Shown here: piece after piece, positions 33,641 through 46,940 of the stretch | How positions within the stretch are numbered: the first letter of the stretch is position 1 | Layout of the letters: every line of letters begins with the position of its first letter | Assembly (NCBI GenBank): GCA_014549065.1 | Contig: JACDOX010000044.1 | Coordinates: forward strand, 2,356,001-2,420,000 | From: Cardinalis cardinalis | Lineage: Eukaryota > Chordata > Aves > Passeriformes > Cardinalidae | Length of the DNA: 64,000 bases | Direction of reading: 5' to 3' | Notes under the pieces: generated by a model | The model's input: the letters and a program-made list of their open reading frames with translations, nothing else | Told to the model about the DNA's origin: nothing | The model's database searches: none | Translations under genes and position numbers: made by a program

Positions 33641-36595
33641 ACAAAAGACTGGGAAATTTGTTACTGAACGAGCATTGAGCATTTAGTGGTAGGCAGGCTT
33701 GTTGTCTTTCATTGGTTCTTTTCCTCGACTGAAACAGCAAGTTGTTTTAAATTCTTTCATGTTCATACCCAAAAGGCACTGGTATTTATCTTGCAACACT
33801 TCAACCAAGTAATTTCCCTCTCCCTGCCCTCCAAAATCCCCTTTGAAAAGCATCCATACTCCTAAACCTCTCACGCTCCTTCATTCTGAGTATAAAAGGA
33901 AACATTTCTAAATGGGTGTATATGAACTTAATTGTACTGCTTTAATTCTCAGATCTTCCAGCAGTGAGAGGATTTCCTGACACTTAACAAAAACCAGGTA
34001 TGCTGGAGTGACCCTACACAAACAAAGCACATCCATCATACCAGGGCAAGCAGCTCTGCCAGCATCAGGTGTATAGAAAGTACAGCTTGTACTGGTGGGT
34101 TGTTATGAGCCTTTAACTTGTCCCACAGAAGGAAGCTATTGAGAGCTGTAAGGCATGCCAGAACAGAGAACTCAAAGTCATTCCTTCAATGCCGGTGAAT
34201 CCTGTAAGAATACCACTTCAATGGGGTACAACAACACCTGCTGTCCAAGGCAAAGACCATATTCCTGGGAAGAATTCAGCAATATTAAAAGATTTACTTC
34301 CTAGTCTTGTCCTTGCTGTCTCAGAAACAAGAAAACTCTCTATGTAAACAAGTTTTTTACATGAGAAAACTCTCAGTTCTTGAGGACCTTGCTCATACTC
34401 CTTCCCCTTCAATTTATTCCTTTAGACACTAATCTACTACATTGTTTCACATCAGAAGCCTCCAATAAGACTTAAAAATGATACAACAATTCTAATGTAA
34501 TTTTATTTCTCCTGTAGACAGATGGTCACACATTACAGCCCACTCTGTTTAGATTCACACAAACCCTAAATAAATCTTGTGCATTGTGCTCACTTTAAAT
34601 AGCACCCAGTCTTAAGAGAAACTGAGCTAAGGTGAGACATCTTGAGGGTGCTGTTCTATACAAGCATCAACATGCTAGGGCAGTTTACCAAGCCTGGAAC
34701 TCNCATTGGGTTACAAGTAACACTGGGTGGTTTGGTTTGGGCATCCATTACTACAGGTTTGTGTTTTCTTTCAACAAAGTTTGTGCTAAGTGTTTCCATT
34801 CAATTTTATGCAAACCAAACACACATATGCCACCTCATTTTAAATTGCACATTTTTGATTCATGAAAACAATGGAAACAAGAAAGTNAGTTGCCAAGGGC
34901 AGTCTAACAACATCAGACTGTCAGAAAACACATTAAATTAGAAGTTTGTACAGTTTCTGGCCTCACACAACAAAGCAGAGAACAGCTTTGGCTGCAGGGC
35001 CATTCTAATACAGAAAGATGTGCTTTAATAATGGATGCAAAGTATTTTATCAGCAAGAAGGGATGAGNGTGGGAAGATGATGAATGACTTAAAATTCTAC
35101 AGGGGGTTTCTACTGATGCAGTTGTTTAGAAAGATGCCATGCCCTGTCACAGTGCTTTCCCTTCTCCGGGCTATAACGAATTGAGTGCATCATAACCTCA
35201 TGCAAGAACACAGTGTGGTCTTATCTATCTTTAAGATCTAGTGCTCTGCTATCTCCAGTCACGTGGCATCAGCTCAGAAGACNAATTTTTTCAAAAGAAC
35301 CAAGTCAGAGTCTAGACCCTTTGCCTGCAAGGGTTGCTGTTTGGATTGGTAATCAGAACATGACCTTTCCCCTGCTCTCAGAGACAGAGTCTATGAGGAC
35401 ATGCCCAATTTGCTTCAGACTCTTGATCTGCCTTGCAAAACAACAGGACCTTTTCATTAACTACCTCAAAGCTAATTATTCAAGAGACTAATTATCTATA
35501 ATTAGTGTTCAGGAATGGTATCAGCTACACTAACCTTACATGCTTTTGCTCAAAGACATTCTTCTTTTCATGAAATAACTAGGATGCCCTTGTCTCTTGA
35601 GCAATTTATTTCANGGCAGTGTTCTACCTAGTGCCTAACCGAGATATCGACCCTTAATATCAGCATTAAAAGCAGTTGAACCTATATGTANGTGCAACTT
35701 CTGTTTAAGACCAATTCACATTACTGCCAGTGATTCCAGAATACCCAATTACATNTTGCTTTCTCTGGTACCCAAATGAAACAAAGTAAAAAGCCAAAAC
35801 TTCAAAAACAAATTCTGACTAATTTTTAGTAAGACTCCTCCAGAGGTGTTCCAAGGAAACAGCTGAAAAGATACAGGAAAATTAACTTTGGAATGTATAG
35901 TGAAAGAAGAAATTTGACATACAGTACCGTGGAACATGTCACTAACAAATAATACATGCAACACTCCTCCTAAATAACAAGCTGCAAATGGCTGTGGTTA
36001 AAGAATATAGACATTAAATAAAATATTAAACCAGAGGTAAAAAAGTGGTACTTGGTCTTTAGCATCAGCAAACCACAGGAACACCAAGTTTTGCCCACAG
36101 CATGTATCAGGCNCCAGGGACTTCACAGAGCACATACTGAACTCAAATTCTGGTGTCATTATATGGTGTCTCATTCAGTTGCAAACTGGAGCAAACCAGC
36201 AGATCCTGAGTCACAAAACACCACCTTAGGAGCAAATTAGACAGGAAATATCCAGCAGGTCAAAATCACAGACAGTTTAACAACATTGGAGATGGAATGA
36301 TGTAAAATTAAGGTGGACTTTCATTGCAAGACCCGGAAACTACAGTAAAAGCTGCATTACAAACAGGTTAGAGATGGAGAGAAACTGCACCAGAGAGAGC
36401 CTGAGTTGGCACTGCTGTTGTGCAAATAAATATACACTTCTCAATCGTTCATCCCAGCAGGGAATCTGATTCCCAGCCTTCCTGAAAGCAGGTGATCCAA
36501 CCCATTATCTCCCTTGTACATTTGTCTCACAGAAAGTGCATGAGCAACACAGAATTTCTAGTAACAGCTTGTGCTTTTGAGGGTCTAAATAGCCA
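33641..36595. other. Gene-free stretch
   Basis: Frames of up to 99 codons (34642-34941, with Ns) and 92 codons (35213-35491) have no recognised domain. Nothing else is seen. Confidence 0.6.
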
Positions 36596-36599
36596 CAAA

Positions 36600-36870
36600 G
36601 CTAGCAATTCACTGAATACACTGTGTTTAATGGCTTTGAATACAGAAGCATTTCATCTATTGAACTGTTAAAGGCCATTTATTACATTTCTTTGGAAAAT
36701 GCACGCTTATATTAGATTCCAGGGAGTAAAAGGATGTGTTGACAAAGAGCACATTTATTAGAGGAGACTTAATTGCACACTTAACCTTAGGTACACGCTG
36801 TTTTAATGGCAAATAAAAATATGCTAAGCATTTTGTCTTTTTCATAACAAGGGCCAAAGGCAACAGAAGA
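36600..36870. promoter_or_regulatory. Candidate conserved non-coding element
   Basis: The patch contains TTTATTAGAGG near 36754, ACTTAATTGCACAC near 36767-36780 and several AATAAA and TTAATGG words without simple sequence. The minus-strand 68-codon frame across it has no domain. Enhancer-like by texture only. Confidence 0.22.
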
Positions 36871-38085
36871 ATTAAACTCTCANCACAGAGAAATCTTTTC
36901 TTTTTCCCTCATTTCATCACAGCTTAGACAACCTCTGGANGCCCTCAGATTAGAATATCTGCATAATAATAAACAAGATGTTTTACAAAAGGGGAGCTCT
37001 GTTCTCAGCAGTCCCAATTTTCCCCCCCACCCATCTGCATAAAAACTGCATTCTTATGCATCTCAATGGCAAAAAAAGGGTCCTTACAACTAGTGGGCAA
37101 TATCTGGCAAAAATTATGCTATAGTTAACCTGTTTGCACCTTTTTACCTCTATTTTGTTGNACTTCCTACCAAACTTTGCCTTTCCTACAAGTGCATAGC
37201 AAAGCAGCTTNTCACACTGAGGGAAATCCACTCCAATCATTTCCTATTAACCAGTATGCTCTCAATAACTGCTAAAATCACAGGAATCTAAATTGCCCTC
37301 CAAGGTTTTAGAGGCAGATGATACACAATTATGTATTAAAAGCATAATTTCTGATGGTAAAAAGAAACAAAACAAACCAACATCTACATTCACTCAAGAG
37401 GAGAAAATCAAATTGAGAGAAAAATCGCAACATTGATCTTTCCTGTGGTTGAAAATAATCATCATGATCATATTCTAGAAAGTCAACTCCCCAAACCCAG
37501 AGTCGCTCTGCTGGTCCTCAAAGTCTTTTGGGAACTAGTTCCCAGGGAAATGAAGGGGACAAAAACTCAGCACACAGTCATGTCCATCACCATGAACCAG
37601 CAAGGGAAAAGGATGATTATTTGAGAGGAAATCTANCCATTATCAGGTACCAGAATTTTCCTCCCAGTGTGAGAAGGGAAGATGTGAACTGCTTATTTAC
37701 AGATTGGCCACTCTGTGTTCCTTGTTCCATGAGCATAGATCATTTCAGTGACCAAAGAGAAGTGAAAACAAAAATTATGTGGGCAAGCAGTTGCAATTTG
37801 AAGACAAAACAGGCAACTTGTTTTCCTGGTTTGACAAAGCAGTTTCTTGGAGAGAAGAAGTAACAGTTCCTTGTTTCANTGGCCCACAGCTCCTGAAAAC
37901 CAGGATGAAAGAAACCCGAATATAATTCAAAACAGACCATCCCAGAAGATGGGGAACTGGCACATGCATCTTTGACTATTCACCCAGCACATCAATCATT
38001 TGAACTGTTCCCATCTTCTCACCACGTGCTTAAGAGTTAAACCAGACTGAGNGCTTAATCTCAGAAGATGTCTGACTTTCTGAAG
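36871..38085. other. Gene-free stretch
   Basis: Overlapping frames of 64-111 codons around 37430-37970 on both strands show no domain; several contain Ns. No repeats are recognised. Confidence 0.6.
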
Positions 38086-38088
38086 AAC

Positions 38089-38307
38089 TCAGAAAAGAAG
38101 AATTAGAAAAGCTACCAAAACAATAACCACATTTTTTGTTGTAGTCCCTCTGCCTTCATTCTCTGCCTGTGCATGGGTTGTCAATGCATGCTCTGTCTGA
38201 ATCTGTGACTGCAAACCCTCCTGAGACTGGCAGCCACAGAGCAGCTGGGTGATGTTTATGCCTCCTCCTGTGGTAACACAGGAAACCTTCTTGGCACAGC
38301 AGTGCAT
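38089..38307 (-). other. Open frame with hydrophobic C-terminus, coding status unknown
   Basis: On the minus strand an ATG at 38305-38307 opens 72 codons. The peptide begins with a Cys-rich part (Cys 3, 4, 10, 24, 26) with one NIT glycosylation sequon at residues 18-20, continues with a polar Gln/Thr/Glu-rich stretch, and ends with 13 hydrophobic residues (60-72, VVIVLVAFLILLF). That order resembles the end of a GPI-anchored or tail-anchored surface protein. However, the tail is encoded by a T-rich tract that would give hydrophobic residues by composition alone, no convincing acceptor lies upstream, and I recognise no family. An acceptor-like TCTCAG precedes residue 30. Confidence 0.15.
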
Positions 38308-40641
38308 TTGCCATGGTCAAATATTACAGTGATGCAACAAACAGGCATTTGAATCCTAGCAAAATAACTTAAGATCACAATTATTTACCCAAGTGAATAT
38401 TAATGATGCTTCTTCCTGTGACAATGTCACCCTGTACTAGAAAATAATGTATTCTCGCCCCTTGCAATGCTGTGAGCAGATACACAGACTGAAATTCCAT
38501 TGTGTGACAGGAGTAAAATTTTTGTATTCTCATATTCTCAGAGGTACCAAAGTATGGGAAACAGTAAGAATAATAAGGTAATATAAAGTAGCAATAATAT
38601 TTAAACCTAAAATACGTTTTTGTACAGTGAAAATAATACACAAATTCTACTTAATTCTATGAGCATTTTGATTAGCAACCACTTTTTTTTTTGACAATTT
38701 CTGATGGGAAATGGAGGAAGAGAATCATNCTTTTGAAAGATACCCAAGATCCCAACTTAGCTCTTTTTACATCTCCCAGCTGGGTGTGTATTTACAAACC
38801 ATACAGTTATTCTACTATCTTGTATTTTGAGACATCACAGAGAAGGAAAGATTTGCTTGGTTTTACCAGTCTTTTTTAAAGGATTACCTGTCATTTGTAT
38901 TTATTTCTGCATGTCTTAGCAGCAGTGTTATTACATTATTCCATTCTGTCCATGTACCCTTCTAAACTTATCATGAATGAATGGGCATTTCATTTAATTA
39001 AAAAGAAACCCAAAAAACCGCAAACCCATTCCCAAAATGTTGAGAGAGGGAAAGACTCTACTAATGATCCAGGCTTTTTTTTTTTCACTTTTATGAAACC
39101 AGTCCAAACGATGCATTAAGATACAATGAAATTTTAAGGTAAATACCAGAGGAAAAAAAAAAATCATAGGGTTGCTACTACCATGAAAGGATACATGAAG
39201 AATTTAGAAAAGAAAAAGGGGATTAAGAAAAATTTACTTAAGAGAAGAATAATTAAAAAGTTTACATGTGAAAGCTGAAGCTGCAGCTTATCTGAAAAGT
39301 CTTATGCTCCTATAACTAAACAAGCAGACAAAATCTACTACTGGTAAATTCCTAATCCCCTAACCTGAAAAATANCTGTTCACACCCTGAGAGTTCACTT
39401 AACAGAAGACTTCGTACTTTGTAGTATTTGAGAAAAAATTTTGGACTTATGAGAGTAAGTCTGAACATGTTTGATGGAACACGGAGTCCAAGATATATTT
39501 TGAATGGAAGATGACTAAGTAACTCATTTCAGATACTTCAGGGATGGGTGCTGAAATAGGGAGTTTGACATTAATCAGAATCTCTGAGTTCTCCAAAAAG
39601 ATGGCCAATACCAGGAGAAAAATGTCATTTCTCCCTGCTTCATTTCCATTAAAGATTCATTCAATACAAAAGNAAACCAACACTTCAGAGTGTTAAAAAA
39701 TGCTATGTTTTTATCAGTCAGAATGGCAGAGCTCTGTGATCCCAAACAAGCAAGCTGAGCTCATGAATTGAATCCTCTGAGGGCATCTAAACAGAACCTG
39801 TAACTATGTGGATAACCTCCCTGAATGGAAGCCTAATTTAATAAGCAGTGTAGTTCTATTTCCAGGAGTCAGACTGAACTGTGGATCTGATTTTGAGGAA
39901 TTACAGTATTTCATAGTCAAGTGAGTGGAAGGAATATTGTGAGTGACTTAAATCCCCACTCCACAGGAAAAAGAAAAGCTTTCACATTGACATGTAACCA
40001 TTTATGATATGCTTAGGTACACTCTAGCTGCACTTTTCTTTCTAACAAAATTCAAGTACGAAAGAATAAAAGTACTGTCAATTTATCCCTCCAGTAAGTG
40101 CTACCTTTTAAGGTTTTTTCTTCTCTCAATGTTTTCCACCTGCTTAGTTCCAGATTCTGCTGTTAATACCTACATTATGCATTGTGTCACATAGGGTACA
40201 AACACCAGCACAACAGAAACAGGCCAACAAACCTGTTCTTATAATGAATGCTTTCCAGTATCAGGTATTAAAACTTGTCTATACACCTACCAAATTTCAA
40301 AATACATTTTAAAGGATATCTATTTTATTGCACTTTTCTCGCATGAAGTACGGGTGCATAAAAAAATTTTGTTTCCATACACTAGAAAAAGACCTTTCAA
40401 TGCATTTTCTGTACATACAGAAAACTTCCAGATGGCACACTTTTCTCAGTGTCAATAACAGAAACCAATAGATCATACAAGACTTTTCAAGACCCAACAC
40501 AAACTAGAAACATCTATTCCCCCCTTCATGGCAAACCTTTAAATAAAGTCCAGCTCAGAGAATTCTAGGAATANGTTAATTAAAGCCTACTCTGTTACAA
40601 GCTGTCTTTACATGTAAATTCAAGATAATTACTCAAAGTGA

Positions 40642-40665
40642 AAAGATATTCTTTAGAATATCTTT
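40642..40665. repeat. Perfect 11-bp-arm palindrome
   Basis: AAAGATATTCT at 40642-40652, two T, then the exact reverse complement at 40655-40665. Composition is AT-rich, so chance is more likely than for the 24-bp palindrome further on. Confidence 0.7.
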
Positions 40666-41273
40666 GATGCTTAAACAGTCAGTAATGGTTAAAGCCTCTT
40701 TAAGCTATTTAATTGCAAATTGCAAAAACTGCTAATATCACTGCTATATATAGAAAGTTGTTTTATGCATAAATATGTCAAGGTCATTTGGTGCCATTAC
40801 TAATATAAGAAGCCATTTCAGTCTGAATGTTTTTAATTGAAGGATTAATCAGTCATACAGCAATGCTTAAGCAACTTCTTCACAAACCTTGCAAATTCCA
40901 GGGTCATCTCTCCAAATATGTAAAAAGGACAATTACTTCTTTCNCCAGTTTACAAATCTTTGAAGGTCACTAAGTCAGGTCCCCCCTTACCTAATTTATG
41001 CAGAATCTCTGCCTCCAAAGCAGAAAGAGCTTCATAATTCACCAGCAACAAATAAAAGTGGTTCTTACTACCACTCTCTGTCCTCAGTATATTANTTCCT
41101 ACATGTTACTAATAAGAATCCATTACTATGATTTCANAATTTGAGTACATTCCTTGTTATCTGCTTTAGCTTGCCCACAAAAACCCAAAAGGATCAAATA
41201 TAGAAAAGCACCTTTAAACAGTGTACCATCTCTGGGTGAACNGTCTCTATTTTAAAAATAAGTAAAATCATAG

Positions 41274-41291
41274 CTTATCATGGATGATAAG
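41274..41291. repeat. 8-bp-arm palindrome
   Basis: CTTATCAT, GG, ATGATAAG. It is a short perfect inverted repeat. About this many 8-bp arms are expected by chance in 64 kb. Confidence 0.5.
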
Positions 41292-41955
41292 AAAACACCC
41301 AAAATAACTAAAATAATCAAAGATGCATTGCTGAAAAATTTAAGAAAGACTCAAACTTGGAGATGAACAAACCAATATTAAGTGAAGTAACAAGAGGAGT
41401 TCTAACTTTTGAGGTATTAGAAATAAGTTATTTCAAGTAGTCCATCNTACCTCTATTGCAAACACCTTTAATTTAAACATTAATCTGGGATTTTCCCCTC
41501 AGTAGAGCAACATTCTCCAGCTAGAAAGCAAAGACCAAATTTAATTCTCTAGATATTGCAGTGAAGCCCATATAAGTTCATATTCTCCCATGATGCCAAC
41601 AGGNCTTGGGTTGTATCCTTTGGAAATATTAAATTACAAGTTTTCAACTCACTGAGAAATAAGCAATTGGGCAATATGCACAGTTCATAAACATTGGCAG
41701 CATCCACCCATACGGAATTCANCCATCCTCGAGAAATTCAATAGGCATAATACAACCTTTAGATAAAATTTACAGAAAATTGTAGATATGCACCTGTACC
41801 TCAAACTGCTGTTACTTCCCTGCTTTTCCTCTTCTGTTTATTCTTGCCTGTAACACCACACCACCTTCAAAACACACACACTCACAAAGGCTGGAGCTTC
41901 CAAAATAGTCTATTTCTGCTCCTCTCTATGAGGAATCATGGAAATGCATGATTCT

Positions 41956-42300
41956 TCTCTAGGTGGTTTTAAATAATATCTCCCTTTCCTGCAATGGAGC
42001 TGAGGGTAATGTAAAAGGCAGGAAGGCAGAGCCCAGCTCCTCCTGCCAGGCACACCTGGTGAGTCTGAGTCCCTCTGGCAGTGCTCAGACTCTCTCTAAG
42101 GTGGGGCACCTGGCCCAAACTTGGGCTGGGACATTTTCTGGGCAGAAAAATACAGCACACATGNGAACCCACCACTACCTCGATATGACAAATGCTCTGA
42201 AAGATTTCTTTGGTTTTAAGACTACAAGCCTTTTCCAAAATCCACACCTGAGCTCAATGCAGCAATCCATCCGCTGATTTTGAGAGGAACTCCACCACAT
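41956..42300. other. Moderately G+C-rich block
   Basis: Between about 41990 and 42170 the sequence is richer in G+C than its flanks and is open on both strands (104 codons plus, 92 codons minus). Neither peptide shows a domain, and both include an N. It may be a decayed mobile element; no ends were found. Confidence 0.4.
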
Positions 42301-44732
42301 ACAGCTTGACCTAGAAGAGAACTGATACTGCCAGGGTGAGTCTGCTCTTTTTGGCCTGCTTTAATACATGACACCCTGACATAAAGTGCCTTTTACCTCA
42401 GAAATAGGTTTGTTGGGGTTTTTCCCCTGCCCATTTGACAACTACTTTTTATACTACTTGATGAATCACAGCAAGAGAGACAACTTAAATANATTGGATC
42501 ATAGCCCCTAAAACCCATCTCACAGCTGCTCTCTACCTCTGCAACAGAAACATCCTTCACCTTAAGATCTGTTAAAATAAGCTGTCAATAAAAATTCTCT
42601 GCATTTATCTGGAAAAGAGTTGCTGGCAGNAAAAGCCAGTAGCAATAAAACCAGAGGCAGGTTCTGCGGCGTCAGTCAGCATTCAGTGAGGGAAAAACCA
42701 AACTACTGCCTTACACTTAATTAGGATTAGGCAGAAGAAAATATGTGGCCAAATAAATGTTCAGTCTTTGTAAATCCCCTGAGCTCTACTAAGCGTTACA
42801 CCTACTGGCACCCACTGAAAGTACAAGTGCCTTTCTCTGGAAATGAAATGCCATATACACTGATCTNGAAGAGCAAGCAAGATGTTTATAACCTTATTAA
42901 CATCCGGTACATCCCATCCAACATTTTCCTTTGAATGCAGTGCCATAGAGAAATACACTGCCCTATCCTGAGCAGGCAATTTCTACATAGGGAATGCCAC
43001 CCCCAGGTTTTGGATGCGGTACTTTGTTTAACTGCAGGCAAAAAGCTGCTCTAATGCTGGGTATTAAACAGCAAACTGTTTCTCTATGCAGAGAGAAACC
43101 ACTGGCATAGGAATAACCTTAATAGTGAGTCTTGTTGCAACAGCACTAATAAAGTNATTTCACATGTAATGGAAATAAGGCAACGAGACAGTAAGTAAAT
43201 TGTCCAGCCACGGGCAGAGCCAGGAGAAGAAAAGAGATTTTTCAATTCTCAACCTGTTGCTGTCACTTCTAGACCATACTTTAATCTTCTTAATAGTCCA
43301 CTATTGATCCACATACAGAGGTCCTGTCGAGCTTTACATGTCCTAAGCAGAAAAGACAACACCAGCTGATCTTTATTGGCATGAAGGCACTCCATCATCT
43401 TGGAATGATCTGCTAAGAACAAAACAAGGTTCAAAACAATCCAGCACAAGGCATGCACAGCCGAGGAAGAAGTGACTAATCTTTTATTATTCCAATGTTT
43501 AACAATACTTCTTTTTGTTTACATAAAAATAACTCTTTTAGAGAATAACTAGAATTGCATCACTACTGCTTAGCTAAGAGCTAGGAAAAGGAAAAAATAT
43601 TACCCTCAAAATGCCAGTTTAAAAAAGAGACTCTTTCAAAACTTTGTTGCATTACATAAGCTTCTGAGGTCTCAAAATTGGAATAATTTATCCACTGCAC
43701 ACAAGTCATATCAAAGCAGTTCAAAGTGGGTGGACAGAGGAGCACTGGTTCTTTAAAAAAAGACAGCTGAGCTGCATCTCTGTGTACATCCCAGTGAAGT
43801 CCTCAAAAGCAAATTTAAAGAATGGTGAAGCATGCAGATCTGCTTCTTTATCAAGGGATAACACCACAGAGGATTAGTTTGATTAGTACCTAGCTTCATA
43901 CCCTGGACAAGAGGGGACACTGTATTTGCTAAGAGTGTCTACTCTGCTTCACTGAAGACTGTGGAATTTAGTGAAAATAAGTGCTTTTTGTCACTTAGGT
44001 TAACCCTTCACTTCTCGAATTAGCTCCCAACTGAAGGCATATTCACATTTCAATGTCTGAGTTTTAGTATAAAATCTGTCACAGATGNAATTGGTCAGTG
44101 CTATTCCCAACTGCCAATAGTTTGTGGGCTTGCACAGAATAAGAAAGTCAGGTTCTTCCCTTTTGATTGGACAGAGTTGAAGCTGTAGCTCCCACTGTAA
44201 CCATCTGACTATTTCAAAGACTTGGCTTAGGTANTCCTGGTTCCTCCCACTGACATTGTTCCTTAAAAAATGTGCTTGAATATTTTAAAGTAAAAGGACT
44301 GCAAGTCAGCCCTTCATCTTCCATTCCTTTTAAAGTGACAAGGATTTGATTTCTTCATTTGTCTTTGGGTACCTGTTCACCCAGAGATGAAACACCACAA
44401 CCCACCCCTGTTATGAAACCTCCACATACTCCTTTCTGAAGAGCTTTCACATAACTTGTTTGTGTTTACCATTAATTCCTTTTATAATCACTCATCTGAG
44501 TCCTTCCTTCTGTACATAATCCTTACTTGAAGACAGGAACATTTCAGTGCTTTCTTATTGTGNATTTTAGTCTTTTCAAAATCAGTATTTTGTGTTAAAG
44601 CAATTTCTTCCACATTCTTTCAACCAGCAATGAGCTGAACATTCATCAGCAGCTGCAGGATAGAGCAAAGAGAAAGCAAAACAAACTGCAGGGCTTTGCA
44701 TTCCTTTCTTTGGGAATGAGGGAACAAATCCA
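42301..44732. other. Gene-free stretch
   Basis: No gene or repeat family. A hairpin with 8-bp arms (GTTTCTCT at 43078-43085 and AGAGAAAC at 43092-43099) encloses six bases and is within chance expectation. Confidence 0.6.
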
Positions 44733-44756
44733 ATAAAAGATGTGCACATCTTTTAT
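44733..44756. repeat. Perfect 24-bp palindrome
   Basis: ATAAAAGATGTG is followed immediately by its exact reverse complement CACATCTTTTAT, centred on GTGCAC. By my rough estimate (about 0.26 chance of pairing per position) fewer than 0.01 such loop-free palindromes are expected in 64 kb. It could be a two-fold-symmetric protein site or a template-switch product. Confidence 0.85.
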
Positions 44757-46340
44757 CTAAATTTCCAAAAACTACATCACAAACAGCATTCAGGGCACCC
44801 TACCCTGGAGATGGGAAGATTTCANGTTTGGCACTACAGGTAGAACAACAAATGGACTGAAGTCTTCAGGTTGACCATATAAGAGCGAAAATATCACCAA
44901 CNCAAAGACACAAAAAGCGGTGTCAACCCTTGTCCGGCTGCAGGTTCCACCATGTGAGGCACTCTCAAATGGCACAGTCTACCAGGAACAGCAGCCTCCT
45001 GGAAAGGCACCCACCTATTCCCTGTCTGCCCAAGACTATGCAATGTTCATGCTTATGGTTTCATAATGAAATACAACATCTGGGAGAGGCAGCAGTGATG
45101 CTCTCCTTACTCCTCTTGCCTGAACCAATAGCCAACTCTTGGGAAATCAGCAAGGAAAGGAAAGCTCTTGGCGTGTGCTTGCTGTTTGGCTGCNGGTGAG
45201 GTTAACTGTGCACCTACCAAGGACAAAAGTGATCCACGCAGCACACTGAATAAAGAGCTAGAAGGTGCAGCATGGTGAAAATAAATAAAAATTTACAAAG
45301 TAGAGGAAGGAATGCAATTTCATGATTGAATACTCACATGAAAGTTCATCCTGATCCCTTTTCCCTGAATTGCCCACAAGCACCTCCATCCAACAACCCG
45401 GCAAGCCTAAAGCAAAGACTGAACAGCAGTCAAGCCACCTAGGCACTAAAAATGAAGCACTGGTCAGTGTGTCAGGGCTCCTTGCACAGCAGCAACATTC
45501 CATCCCCNAGGCTCCCTAAAGCCCTCCAAGCCTCTCCCTCCACTGCTCTGAATNAAGTCAGTTTCATGCTCACTTTCCAGGACCTTCTTAATACTGACAT
45601 TACTCAATGCTCATTTCTTTTGCCAGTAAAATTTGATCGAATATTAAACAAATTTTAGAAACAGCTTACTGGAAAACAATGTTGTATTTGAAATCTACAG
45701 CATTTACAACAAATTCCTTTCATTATGCCTTCTACTTGGTAATTAAAACAAATTTAAAATTAATCTGCTGTTTTTTTATACTCAAGTCTTCTAAACTATT
45801 TTCTTTCATGAGCCGTAAAAATCTTCCATTTATATAGAATTATTATATGAGAATTTTCGTCTTAAAGAAGAATTTTCCACAAATGCCCAGGCACTTTTAA
45901 GCCATAGTACTCCTAGAGAAGATNATAAAGTTTTCACATTGAAATTTCATATGTACCAAAAATGCTGTTGAGGATAGTTCTTACAATCATAACAGGAGAT
46001 CAGGGAGATTTAGTTTGGACAGTGAGATTGCTCAGTAGTCTCTTGAACTACCCAGCTTTGGGAGAGTATTTATGTGCCAGATGTGTATAATGTTTCCAGG
46101 ATTACATTTCCTGCACCCTTGTGGTGGAATTTCACTCAAGTAATGATTATAAATAAATATATGTGTATGTCTGTGTATGACTAGAAATGGTAGCATGAAC
46201 CACCTTCTTCAGCAGCTGTAAAAAATATTTTTCCCTCATGCTGATACCCTTAGGACTCATAAAAATATTATCTTTAGCGGACCATAGGCAATATACCATA
46301 ATGACAATGCATAATTGTGGATGTCTGTCCCTTAGATACC
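44757..46340. other. Gene-free stretch
   Basis: Several frames of 68-89 codons around 44930-45660, some interrupted by Ns, show no domain. A short AT/GT-rich run lies at about 46150-46180. Confidence 0.6.
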
Positions 46341-46452
46341 AAGATGAAAAAGATGACGATATATATATATAAAGATGAAAAAAAGGATTATTTTTTTGTC
46401 TATATATATACANATATATATATATAAATGCACACACACACATATACATACC
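46341..46452 (+). repeat. Compound TA/CA microsatellite with flanking 11-base direct repeats
   Basis: An AAGATGAAAAA word at 46341-46351 recurs at 46372-46382, on either side of an AT run at 46359-46371. A second TA run at 46400-46425 passes into CA units at 46431-46442. An N interrupts the second run. The 100-codon minus frame across it is Ile/Tyr-rich simple sequence, not a gene. Confidence 0.8.
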
Positions 46453-46890
46453 TCAAAGCAATCACTAAAACACCTAAGACTGGAGTAAACCATACTTTTG
46501 GAATAAAAAACTAAAAAGGTGCAAGAAGCATTGCAGGAATACCACCTTTACTCTAGCAGAGGTAATCTACCAGAACCTCTAATTGTAACAAGAGAAGTTG
46601 NATATTTGTCTATGTCATTTTACAGCAGAAAAGGCTCAATAAAACAACCCCTTCACCCCTTCCCTATCAGAAAAATATCAGTTTCCTTGGACCTTTTTTC
46701 ACAGATGATTTTTTTCAGGCTCAGAAGAGAACTTGCATCACAAAAGAACAAGCAATGCAGTACCACTAGAATCTGAAGAGTTTACAAATTACTCTTGAAT
46801 TCAAATATGCATTATAAATACAACTAAACTAATGGAAATTACAGGCTAGGTGATCATGATNCTCTACTGACTTCCACCTGCCACAGACAT
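46453..46890. other. Gene-free stretch
   Basis: An 85-codon frame at 46519-46776 has an N and no domain. Nothing else recognised. Confidence 0.6.
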
Positions 46891-46894
46891 GAGA

Positions 46895-46940
46895 TCTATT
46901 GGACCACTATGACAAGGCCCTTTCCAATTTTGAAGTTAGA
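46895..46940 (+). mobile_element. Probable CR1 LINE 3'-end relic
   Basis: ATTGGACCACTATGAC at 46898-46913 then AAGGCCCTTTCCAATTTTGA follows the order of the CR1 tail (TTGGACTAGATGAC, AAGGCCCTTTCCAA). The terminal ATTCTATG repeats are absent and the 5' side is not recognisable. Old and truncated if real. Confidence 0.4.

Larger units (their letters stand above)
38308..41955. other. Gene-free AT-rich stretch
   Basis: No gene is seen. Homopolymers include about eleven T at 39075-39085 and eleven A at 39153-39163. Two palindromes at 40642-40665 and 41274-41291 are listed separately. Frames are under 90 codons. Confidence 0.6.

Noticed and set aside
43078..43099. Hairpin with 8-bp arms and 6-base loop
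   Set aside because: Arms of this length are expected many times by chance in 64 kb.
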